The notes beneath the pieces were generated by a model. That model saw only the letters and a list, made by a program, of their open reading frames with translations. It was not told where the DNA came from and made no database searches. Position numbers and translations under genes: made by a program. From Balanoglossus misakiensis (lineage: Eukaryota > Hemichordata): a stretch of 64,000 bases of DNA. This document shows, in pieces, positions 26,126 to 35,865 of the stretch. Positions within the stretch are counted from its first letter, which is position 1. Every line of letters begins with the position of its first letter. Location: contig CM082580.2 of the NCBI GenBank assembly GCA_040954595.2, positions 4,216,001-4,280,000 of the forward strand. The letters are read 5' to 3'.

Positions 26126-26926
26126 GGCTGCATTCACAAACACCTCTGGAGGGGGGGGCGGGAGAATTCAATTTTTTTTACCGCTAATTTTCACATGCCC
26201 CCCTTCCGAACTGCCAATATTTTCAAATCCCCCCCCTTCCGAACTGCCAAAATTTTGAAATCCCCCCCCCCATTTTCTTTCACAGAGCAAAACACATCAC
26301 CTATCTATCTTGTAAAAAGAAAAACAGCGCTCCCATGAAAAGAATTTGAAACTGATGTTTCCCCTCATCAGTGGGTATTAAAACTGAACATTGTTTTTAT
26401 TTTTTAAGTACATATATTTGTATTCTGTGTTGGGAGACATTGTAAACTGAGAATTGAAGGGGGTGGGTTTGGGAGGGGGTGTCCCCCTCCCACGTAGAAA
26501 ATTTTCTAAAATACAGAGCTCAAAGCTGCATTTTAATGAACCCGGCAAAAGCAAATTAACTCAACTACCGGTATGTTGGGGAGGACAAATTTAACCGTCG
26601 CCGCTCAAAGTTATCATGGGGTGGGGCAAGTCCCCTGACCTGGGACACTAGATAAACTAGTCAATGATTGAAAGGTGTTGATGAATGGAGGGGGTGGGTG
26701 TGGGAGGGGGTGTCCCCCTCCCACATTAGAAAATTTTGTAAAATAAAGGGCGCGAAACTGCATTTTTGTGGACTCAAAATAAATATTTAGTCGTTAAAGT
26801 TTTCAAGTCCCCCCCTTTCAGTCCCTAAATTATTTCAAATCCCCCCCCTTACATACCCTTAATTTTTTCAAATCCCCCCCCTCAATTCTCCTGCCCCCCC
26901 CTCCAGAGGTGTTTGTGAATGCAGCC
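26126..26926. mobile_element. PIF/Harbinger-like nonautonomous element
   Basis: Terminal inverted repeats of at least 33 bp begin GGCTGCATTCACAAACACC and run into G-rich (left) or C-rich (right) tracts. TTA stands immediately outside both ends (26123-26125 and 26927-26929), matching the 3-bp TWA target duplication of PIF/Harbinger elements. The interior is C/G-run sequence plus two copies of the G/C-hairpin dispersed repeat, with no transposase frame. Confidence 0.65.
26455..26830 (+). repeat. G/C-hairpin dispersed repeat, two adjacent copies
   Basis: GGGAGGGGGTGTCCCCCTCC occurs at about 26472-26491 and again near 26702-26721, each followed by GAAAATTTT and a GCATTTT segment. The stretch 26581-26625 is an uninterrupted version of the site into which the 19360-21949 retroelement is inserted. 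Confidence 0.8.
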
Positions 26927-27344
26927 TTAGTCCTTGCTGATATGCGGATTGGCTTATCGCCTTAGGGCGTAGTCTTATATTACGCACGCAGAGGTAGTGT
27001 AGCTAAGGGTCGACAGCTCACTTTTATCTATCTGATATGGTGATTTTACACACTGGTGTGTCGGATTTTTTAGCGACCTCTGAAATGTTAAAGTCGTGTG
27101 TAGGCTATGATTGACATCTGTCGATTGCCCGCTGCGATATCTCTGTAGTGACACGGAAATTTTGCCAATTTCTACGATTTACCACGACCTTATGTCAGAC
27201 CTACCCTACTCAAACAAATTGTCGTGTAAGTATGCACATATTGTGTCTAAAATAAAGGTGACGTGTGATTTGAGCTACAACGACCGTTTAATAAACCGAT
27301 TTCAGGGAGCGAAAGAACATGTAAACACGTCCGTGAAGTACGAG

Positions 27345-27704
27345 CGTGAAGTTGGCCTCATCCTCATCCTCAGCCTCAACCTCAGCTTCGCCAGCCTCAC
27401 CCTCATCCTCATCCTCATCCTCAGCTTCGTGACCTCAGAAAGATTTTAAAATTATCGTGAATTTCGGATATCTGATTTGATCTAAAAGAAGCGAAAGCGA
27501 TATAGGTAAAGTAATTAACATGGGATAGTCTAAATAATTGATTGGATTTCTTGTTTTGACTCTATTTGTTCTATTTGCCGATCGTTTGGATAATTTTGAT
27601 GTTTATCTTCCTGGGGTCACGCACGGTCACTCCAGGTCACGAAGCTGAGGCTGGGTCACGAAGCTGAGGATGAGGCTGAGGATGAGGATGAGGCCAACTT
27701 CACG
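27345..27704. mobile_element. Inverted-repeat element with CTCATC-rich ends
   Basis: CGTGAAGTTGGCCTCATCC at the left returns as the reverse complement ending at 27704. The paired region of about 45 bp per arm is made of degenerate CCTCAT/CCTCAG hexamers, and a direct duplicate (GGTCACGAAGCTGAGG) lies inside the right arm. No target duplication is obvious. It could also be an inverted duplication of a minisatellite. Confidence 0.55.
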
Positions 27705-28211
27705 GAAACAAAATACTGTATCAAAAGAAATTAAATAGCCAACATAATATCAAAGGGGACAGACTCCATCATATACTGTAAAGAGCAGATTGTGATAACG
27801 TACAATGAAAAGAATTTCCGCTGTAAATGTTCGCGAACTTGTTTCACTTTCGGCCATGTCAAAACTGTATTTTGAGTTATTTGTTTACGAGTTCATAGCG
27901 CTGGCGATTCTAATTGCAACCGACTGGAGGTGTGTGTAGTAGTCAAACGTGGGGCAGAGTCAAAAGTTTGATTAATATGAACATTTTCAGTAAGTTGCTA
28001 GCTCAACGTATCCTCGGGTTCGTATGCGCTCGAGAGTTAATGCATGATATTGTGTCCCCCACCCCACGGACACACGCAAACGTTTTCCCATTCGTATAAT
28101 GCGATGTGATTCAACGTCACGAACGCTTGGGATAATGAAACTAACACACCCGCTGATGAAACAACAGTTGTTAACCTTTCCATACACAGTTGAACGCATG
28201 TTTTAAGTTAA

Positions 28212-28558
28212 AGGGACAAAGTCTCCCTCTCGCTGCCCTTTTTCCATTAATTATGTTTGATGCAAGACACCATTTATGTTATTCTACATGCAGATATATA
28301 GTGAATGAACGTTCAACCTCACTTACTTTCAATCCCACTTGTAGACACGCGAGTGACAAAAACTCGCCAAAATGAATAATCGTTCTCTACCATTTATTCA
28401 TTTTGAGCGAGTTTTGACTCTCATATCATACAAGCGGGATGGGAGTTGTGTGTGGTCGAACGTTGATTCACTATATATGCACATGTAGAATAACATAAAG
28501 GGTGCCTTGTAACAAACATAATGTATGGATAAAGGGCAGGGAGAGAGACTCTGTCCCT
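28212..28558. mobile_element. TTAA-flanked foldback MITE, copy 2
   Basis: Same family as 11215-11540: AGGGACAAAGTCTC at the left, GTCCCT at the right, with arms folding around CTCGCCAAAATGAATAA. TTAA is intact on both sides (28208-28211 and 28559-28562), which fixes the target-site type. Confidence 0.8.
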
Positions 28559-28562
28559 TTAA

Positions 28563-29363
28563 ACAGTTGAACTTTAACGCTATAGACGCATGCGTGAACT
28601 TGAATACTCACCGGAGGAATTCACTTTGGTCGTCCTTATTACAGCAAAGTATTGTTGAAATTTACTTTATTTCTTCTGTAGTTGAAATGGCGTAGATAGT
28701 TTGTGTTGATCGCATAATTTTTCCTCGAAACAAATTATTTTTAGCATGGGTTTTTTTACAATGACGTCATAACATTGTTTATCACGATGGCAATCATATA
28801 TTTTCTCAGTAAACCATTGTTTTTAACGCGGGAGTTTACAATGGCTTAAAACGAAACAAGAAAATATTTGATTTAGATCCAGTTTGTTGCTGATTGTTTT
28901 TGTTAATGTGAGGTGTGATTGGCATTCAGGAAAATTATTCTCCGACTCGTGTCCATATAAAAAAAGAGAGTTTACCGGTACATGGAAATTTGTTATGGGA
29001 ACCCGCCTACATGTTCTGTCAATCGTGACAGGTAAGATTTTCACCAGTCCTGTCATCTGCGAAGATTCAACAAGTTCCGATTTGGTGTAACTTTCGAGTT
29101 AGAGATCTCGCGCACCCCTGCCTCAAGATGGCGCCCCTGAGCACCTCTTGATTGACGTTCGGTGTAGTCTCGGTTACCCAGACTCTCTTACTCTTTCTCT
29201 CGTCTTCAGAGGGCGCTGCGCGAGAAAGAGAGTCTGGAATCACTGCAGGTTAAATTTTCCGCGCCGGAAGCGTCTTTTACTAATCGAGCGGTGCACCCTG
29301 GATCCAATAACAAATCGCAGGGAATAGAGGAATGAATCGTGTTGCTGTTGTTGTTGTTGTTGT

Positions 29364-29364
<1 letters not shown>
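28563..29364. other. No gene recognised
   Basis: Mixed-composition DNA between a MITE and the LINE's 3' tail. It contains a short inverted repeat around the AGAGAAAGAG/CTCTTTCTC motifs near 29180-29235 and a (TTG)n tract at 29341-29364 running into the GAT array. Confidence 0.5.

Positions 29365-29436
<72 letters not shown>
29365..29436. repeat. (GAT)24 microsatellite at the 3' end of the LINE
   Basis: Perfect GAT units abut the LINE's 3' UTR. Read on the LINE strand they are an (ATC)n tail, and the same repeat also stands at the LINE's 5' end (35619-35655). Confidence 0.95.
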
Positions 29437-29438
<2 letters not shown>

Positions 29439-29547
29439 CTTTTGAAAATAATCCTTTATTGCGTAATATAAAAATTATTTACACTTTATTGAAATGCAAA
29501 AGAATTCAAAAATTCAGACTAAAATAATTCAAAGTGAACATTGTTCC

Positions 29548-29725
29548 AGGGTTGAAGGATTTACAACTGATACATAGTCCAGGGTTGACGGCAGAGAAGT
29601 ATTGCAGGGTTGACGGCAGATACATGTATGTACTGCAGGGTTGACAGCATAGATGTATTACAGGGTTGAAGGCCGAGATGTACTGTAGGGTTGACGGCAG
29701 AGATGTATCCTAGGTTAGACGACAG
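29548..29725 (-). repeat. Minisatellite in the LINE 3' UTR
   Basis: About six degenerate units of 25-31 bp sharing CAGGGTTGACGGCAGA followed by a TGTATT-like spacer. Confidence 0.8.
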
Positions 29726-29917
29726 GAACGTCACAGCAGTAATGAGGCTGAAATGAGAAAAAAGTGTGTATCCCTCTGACGAATGGGCGAACCATGTTGG
29801 GATGGTTCCCGTGAGGAGTACGGAGCCCAAACCCAAACGTCAGCATTGTAGCCTATTGCTCCAATGAAAGCGTGTGTGTATGTGTTTATCATTATTACAC
29901 AGAACTAGTACAAGTGA

Positions 29918-32900
29918 TTACGATAAAATTGTAGCAATGTTTAAGTTTCCTTCATGAACTGAAGCCAAGGCATTATTGATGCACCACATGTTTATAAAGA
30001 CGTCAGTTTTTGAGCAGTTTCTGTAGTAGGTAAATTCATTGATTAATCGAGAACGTACACGGACTTTAAAGAGATCGACAAGGGAAAAGCTTTGGTTAGA
30101 GATTCCTTCGGTAAGAGCTATGTGACGGGTAATATGAATTGAAAGTTTAGCAGTAACAAAAAGAAACATTAAAAGGGGGCTGGTATGTTTTGTAACATCT
30201 TTGTTACAGACTGGCCCTAAAATGAACCACCAATAAGGAATTTTGCACACAGTACCCAGGATGCGTTGACACAAGGTACGAATGATCTTGAAAAGAGGAT
30301 TTAACCGACTACACTCGAGAAAAATATGGAGCAAGTCGTCTTTGGTTTGACAGAAAACACAATTTGGGGTGGGGGCATAATTACAACTAAACATAAAAGT
30401 ACCGGTAGCATATGCGCCATGCAGTATGCGCCACTGCAGGTCACCGTGTGATTTTGGAATAAGTCTAGTGTAGCACAATTTAAAATCAGGTTTAATACTG
30501 TCTGGCAGGGACAAAACATCTCTCCAAACTGTATCCTGACGATTGGGGAGATTATTACACATAGAAACATTAATGAGAAATTTGTAAATTTCACCTTTTT
30601 CACTTTTGTATAATGGGCAGTTGAGGAGGACATCGGGTTTCGAGTATACCAACTCAAACAAGTAAGAGTACTCGTTGGATCTAGTGTCTGAAATGCCCTT
30701 AAAAAATTTCCTAATTTCCTTTATCCAATTAATTGGTAAGGAGCTATGAATAGTTTGAAGAGTGCGGATAAAGATCCCCATAGAGTGAAATTGAACTTTG
30801 TCTTTAAAATAATCTGCTGTGTGCCACATCTTTCTGTCAATATTAATTAGGTCCGCGACCTTGGTAATGCCAGCATCAACCAGATTTTGAACTATGGTAG
30901 TTTCATGCCCAACAGAAAGTTGAACCAGGTCATTATAGAAAAGAGGTTCGTTAAGAATATCACAAATAGCTGTGGGATGATCTTTCCTAAGTCTTTTAAT
31001 CGAATTCCATGTTTTGAGGAGATCACGATAAAATAAAGGCAAAGTTCCTGGTATCGAAGGAATTTCAATTGCAAGAAGTTGAGCGCCATAATCTAGAGCA
31101 CGGACTGTTTTAAAATAGTATCCCAAGAAAGAAAACGAAGGATGATCCAGGGAGGAATGGAGAAACCTCTGCAAACGTTGCAAGCGGATAGCATTGATCC
31201 GAACAGGAAGACAAACGAGGTTTTGACCCCCACTTTCAATGCGAGCATAAAGTAAGTGAGCTGGAAGCCAGTGCCGGCCTTGCCAGAAGAAATCAAGAAA
31301 AGTATTTTGAATATATGAAATGATATCAGGGGGAGGAGATAAACAAACTAGTCTATGAAACAGTTTAGTAGCAGCCAGATGATTAATAACAATTACACGC
31401 CCCCGGTATGACATAGCTTTTACAAACCTTGACCACCAAGAAAGCTTATTATTGATTTTGCGAACACAGTCGTCCCAATTTTGTTGAAAGAACTCATCCG
31501 TATTCCCAAGGTAGATACCAAGAATTTTAAGCCCTCTACTGTTCCATTTGATTCCCAAGGGGTGGTCAGTTCTACCTCGCCATCTTCCAACCCACAAACC
31601 TTCAGATTTACCATAATTAATATGAGCATTGCTCGCGTTTTCATAACTACAAAGCCACTGGCGCATTTTACTGAAGTCAGAATTCTTAGTGATCAAAAAG
31701 CTAATATCATCTGCATATGCAGAAAGTTTACACTTACGATCATTGCTTTTGGGGATAGTAATCCCCAAAATATTGGTTTCAGATCTAATTTTATGTAATA
31801 AAGGTTCAATACAAATAGCATAAAGTTGTCCTGATAAAGAGCAACCTTGTCTTATACCCCGTTGAAATTGAACTGGACCAGTCAGGGCGCTATTGACACG
31901 AATGACACTTTCAGTGTTAGTATACAAAAGATCAATGTATTTTATAAAAGTTTCACCAAAACCAAAAGCTTTGAGTGCTCTGAGAAGATAATTATGGTGA
32001 ACCCTATCAAACGCTTTTTCTTGGTCGACAGAGAGAATACCAAGGGGAAGATTAAACTCATTATGGTAGTTAATACAATCTCTAATCAGGTGAATATTGT
32101 CAAAAATCTGTCTGCCTGGAATAGTGTAGCTTTGATCAAGATGAATAACATTGTGTAAAACACCACGGAGACGAATGGACAAGGCTTTCGTAAAGATTTT
32201 ATAATCAGAACAGAGTAAGCTGACAGGCCTCCAGTTTTTTAGTAGTGTGTTGTCACCTGGCTTTGGTATAAGCGATATTACAGCTCTCCGACATGAAGTT
32301 GGAAGAAAACCTTCTTTAATTGAGGCATTTAACATTTCATGCAAGTCTCTCCCGAGACTAGACCAGAAAGTTTTATAAAACTCAACAGGGAGACCATCAA
32401 TACCAGGTGTTTTATTAGTAGAAACATAATTCAGAGCGTTTGTAAGCTCCTCGAACGAAATAGTGTCGTCACAAAGCTCAACATTTTCCGGGTTAAGTTG
32501 TGGCAGATCCTTAAGAATAGTTTCTTGATCATTGTAAGAAGTAGGGTCTGGTGTATAAAGCTTCTGATAGAAATCACGAACCATGTTGCGAATTTCAGCT
32601 TGGTCTTCAGTTAAGGTTTGATCGTGAAGCCTAAGCTGAGTGATATTTTTACGCACTCCTCTATGTTTCTCAAGTGAGTAAAAGAAATGAGTGTTAGCGT
32701 CTGCTTCATTAAGAAGCTGATGTCTGGAACGGATAGCAGCTCCTCGAGTCTCAGTTTTTATCAAATTATCAAGAATCTCCTTTTGTTGCTGATACCTAGC
32801 ATTCAGGTTAGGCTGTTTATCAATAATACGCTCAATTTGTTCAATTTCATTAACAATATCCTGTTTCATACGTTTGTAGTTGTTAGTACGTTCATGACTG

Positions 32901-33844
32901 TATTGCTTACTCAATTCTTTGATTTTGTGTTTACCAATATCCCATCAACTCTGTAAAGACTTAAATCTGAATTTCTCTTTTTGCCATTTTTCCCAGAATT
33001 GGCGAATAAGATTACAATAGTCTTCTTCATTAAGAAGACTAGAATTGAGGCACCAGACTGGATTTTTACTCCGAGAATTTTTGACAGAGATATTAATTGA
33101 GACAATCGAGTGATCAGAAACATTCACAGAGGAATGAATGGCTGCAGACGTAATTTTTGAAGTAAGCCAATTATTTACATAGAAGGTATCAATACGAGAT
33201 TTATTATCTCCTCTTTGCCAAGTATAATTCCGTGCATTGTTGTGGAAATGGCGCCAGGCGTCAGAAAGTTTAGATTTGTGCATAATTGAAGCAAGAAGAC
33301 GCGACGATTTGAGATGTGGTTCAACTGTGGAAGTACGATCCAACTGAGGCTTAAGAGTACAGTTAAAATCCCCACCAATAATTACGGTATCGTCAACACT
33401 GATCTCACTTAACAACTTTTCAAGTTTCTTAAAGAAGCTGAAACGGTCACCTCCATTGTTTGGAGCATACACATTAATGAGATTAACATAATTATCGTCA
33501 ATTTTGACGCGAAGATGTAGTAAATGACCATGAACAACACTTTGAGAGGAAATAATATCGACCTTCTTATTTTGTGAAAGCATTATGGCAACGCCAGCAG
33601 AGTTACTTGAACCATGGGAGAAATAAATTGGTGCACGCCAAACTATTTGCCATTGCGCTTCATCGTTTGGCGTCGAATGGGTTTCTTGAAGAAAGTAAAA
33701 GTCAGAACGATTAATTAATTTTAAAGTCGAAAGGACATCATACCTTTTCAAAGAATCATGACCACCATTAATATTCCATGTAGCAGTGGAAATATTAATC
33801 ATCAGCAGGCAAGAGATTATAAGTAAAATATCCATTGAGACCAT
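29918..33844 (-). pseudogene. LINE ORF2: APE endonuclease plus reverse transcriptase, one internal stop
   Basis: A single frame from ATG 33844 to the stop at 29918 covers 1307 sense codons broken once by TGA at 32945-32947, after residue 299. The context (QS-stop-WDIGK) suggests a former TGG. The endonuclease (about residues 20-260) keeps TWNINGG, QETH, NVYAPN, GGDFNCT, RIDTFYV and SDHS, so the catalytic Asn, Glu, Asp and His are present. The reverse transcriptase, about 200-470 residues past the stop, keeps RPVSLL, the FDRVH block, RQGCSLS and AYADD. A C-terminal CVFC...H-x4-C motif is also intact. The protein would nick target DNA and prime reverse transcription there. Apart from the TGA it looks young; readthrough or a sequencing error cannot be excluded. 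Confidence 0.85.
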
Positions 33845-35409
33845 TATTTAGGGGTGTTACCTTTAGTTCTAACATGAGTAAACAGCTTTGCCATGAGTCT
33901 CTGTATCCTGACTTTTTGTTTGTTATCAACAAGAGTGGTTTTGCGTAGCTTGTTAAATGATTTAATCAGCAATCTTATATCTGAACAATACTCATAGCAT
34001 TGTTCTATCATATTCTTCGATCCCTTAATTTCCTCTAAGAAGGCAATGAGATTAGTCGCTTGAACCTCCCTCCGTTCAGAATGTTCAGAAATGTCAGACG
34101 TTTCAGAGGTCATAGAAATATTATCAGGAAGTTCAGAAGTCACAGAGATGCAATCAGCATCCGAATCTGAACACTGACTAAGAATATCAAAACTATTAGA
34201 CGTACTGATTGGTGTTGAAACTGTAATCTGGGAATCAGGAGGGACTGATTCCTTTCGGGATTTGTGATAATTCACACCAGAGAAAGGAGTATCGGGAAAA
34301 TCAAGGGAGAGGCAGGAGGAGGGATCGGAAGAGGAGGGGAGGGAAAGAGAAGACAACACAGAAGGAGTGGAAGGAAACGAAGAAGGGGGTAGTACCCTGT
34401 CTTCATCAATAACACCTACATTAAAAGGCCTTGTTTCTGTGTCGTTGTTAGTCTTCTCTTCCGTAGTAACACCACTTGTACTTCCATTACTACTGGTTAT
34501 TTCCTTTGCAATTACATCATCTGCACCCTCAACCACATTAACACTTGTATTATTCATTGTTTTATCATCTGCCCTCTCAGAGCTGTTGTTATTGATTTTT
34601 TCAGGCATGATGACATCATTGACACCTTCTGTCTGCATCTCATTATCATTTCTCTTTTGTGCAAGATCATTAACACTTTTGTTCACACCTACAGTAATAT
34701 CATTATCGCTGTTTACCCCTGTCTGCATCTCATTATCATTTCTCTTTTGTGCAAGATCATTAACACTTTTGTTCACACCTACAGTAATATCATTATCACT
34801 GTTTTCCGTTCTAGCTTGCCTTGTGCTTACAAATTCACGAGTAAGAGGGCAAGATTTGCGGATATGTCCTTTTGCCCCACAAAGAAAACATCTCATTTCG
34901 TCTATCGTAATATATATTGGGTAAAGACGATCTTCATATTTAACATTGATGAGGCCATCAATATTTTCATTATGCAATAAAACATGGATTTGCCGTCTAA
35001 AAGACTTCACATGCCTTAACGCTGGATTTTTACATCCTAGAGGAATTTGCCGCATGTTTCCGACCACTCTCCCTAATTTCCACAATTCTTCCTCTAAATA
35101 TTCGTTGGGTATAAAAGGGGGGACGTTAGAAAGAATTAGTTTCGAAGCTGGCTTCACCATATGCTCAATGTCAACCATTTCACCTTTAACCGACAGTCTG
35201 GATTCAACAATGTTCTCTACATTCTCAAGCGAAGCCAGGAACACCACAACAGAACGATTCATACGTGAGGCAGCGATAATATTCTCGCTCCCAATCTCCT
35301 TAGCTATTTCCTCAACATAACTCTCCACAGGGAGATCTTGAACATTAGTGCACCTAATCGCATGTTTCCTAGTCAATCTCCGAAATGGACTGTCAGCCTG
35401 GGCAGCCAT
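33844..35409 (-). CDS. LINE ORF1: zinc-knuckle RNA-binding protein
   Basis: 521 aa from the ATG at 35409. The first 200 residues form the conserved region of Tx1-type ORF1 proteins, ending in a CCHC knuckle (MRCFLCGAKGHIRKSCP, near residue 172-188). The C-terminal half is a low-complexity, Asn/Asp/Ser-rich tail. In it a 30-residue segment beginning NSDNDITVGVNK is duplicated in tandem (90-bp DNA repeat at 34629-34718 and 34719-34808). The protein is expected to coat the element's RNA. The stop codon TAA overlaps the ATG of ORF2 by one base (TAATG), which favours termination-reinitiation for ORF2. Confidence 0.85.
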   Translation of the reverse strand: MAAQADSPFRRLTRKHAIRCTNVQDLPVESYVEEIAKEIGSENIIAASRMNRSVVVFLASLENVENIVESRLSVKGEMVDIEHMVKPASKLILSNVPPFIPNEYLEEELWKLGRVVGNMRQIPLGCKNPALRHVKSFRRQIHVLLHNENIDGLINVKYEDRLYPIYITIDEMRCFLCGAKGHIRKSCPLTREFVSTRQARTENSDNDITVGVNKSVNDLAQKRNDNEMQTGVNSDNDITVGVNKSVNDLAQKRNDNEMQTEGVNDVIMPEKINNNSSERADDKTMNNTSVNVVEGADDVIAKEITSSNGSTSGVTTEEKTNNDTETRPFNVGVIDEDRVLPPSSFPSTPSVLSSLSLPSSSDPSSCLSLDFPDTPFSGVNYHKSRKESVPPDSQITVSTPISTSNSFDILSQCSDSDADCISVTSELPDNISMTSETSDISEHSERREVQATNLIAFLEEIKGSKNMIEQCYEYCSDIRLLIKSFNKLRKTTLVDNKQKVRIQRLMAKLFTHVRTKGNTPK

Positions 35410-35618
35410 ATTGCCCGGCCCGGGCTGCCACTCGGTGGCAAAGAAAACAATCCACCAAAAATCCCCCCAATCAGCACAAATATGACAGTAAAAATCGAGT
35501 AAAGTGAAACAGTACCGTACTCACAATACTGTAGTTGAACGATTTTTGAGGGATGGTACCTCTAACACCAGAAAAGCAACGCCAAGTCAGGAGCGCTTCT
35601 GTACCGCCACCACCACCA

Positions 35619-35831
35619 TGATGATGATGATGATGACGATGATGATGATGATGATAAAAACATTTTTTTTAAATCAGTGTCATTTCCTGCTACCGTAATC
35701 GTGGAAAACACGACTCGTAGTGCCGTTGGCCGACCTAGGTCATGTTTTCCACGAGTGACGTTGGGCGACCTAGGTCGTGTTTTCCACGATTACGGTAGCA
35801 GGAAATGACACTGATTTAAAATAATGTTTTT

Positions 35832-35865
<34 letters not shown>
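35619..35865. mobile_element. Foldback element with (GAT)n/(ATC)n outer arms
   Basis: From about 35644 a near-perfect inverted repeat of some 70 bp per arm (ATAAAAACAT ... CAGTGTCATTTCCTGCTACC) mirrors 35777-35845 and includes trinucleotide tracts at both outer ends. The loop contains two direct copies of a GACCTAGGTC-type palindrome followed by TGTTTTCCACGA. The LINE lies directly against the left trinucleotide tract. No ORF is present. Confidence 0.7.

Larger units (their letters stand above)
29437..35617 (-). mobile_element. Tx1-like non-LTR retrotransposon, nearly full length
   Basis: Reading on the minus strand there is a 5' UTR of about 200 bp, ORF1 with a zinc knuckle, ORF2 with endonuclease and reverse transcriptase, a 3' UTR of about 480 bp with a minisatellite, and an AATAAA near the end. 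Both flanks are the same trinucleotide repeat (GAT on the plus strand). ORF1 and ORF2 overlap as TAATG. The only visible lesion is one in-frame TGA in ORF2. The combination of a CCHC ORF1, an APE-type endonuclease and a C-terminal C-x2-C...H-x4-C motif suits the Tx1 branch of the L1 superfamily, some members of which insert into specific RNA genes or microsatellites. Confidence 0.8.

Noticed and set aside
29339-29527. 62-codon ORF with a poly-Met run
   Set aside because: Produced by the GAT microsatellite at the LINE's 3' end.
34367-34924. 185-codon plus-strand ORF rich in Leu, Ser and Val
   Set aside because: Antisense of the low-complexity tail of LINE ORF1.
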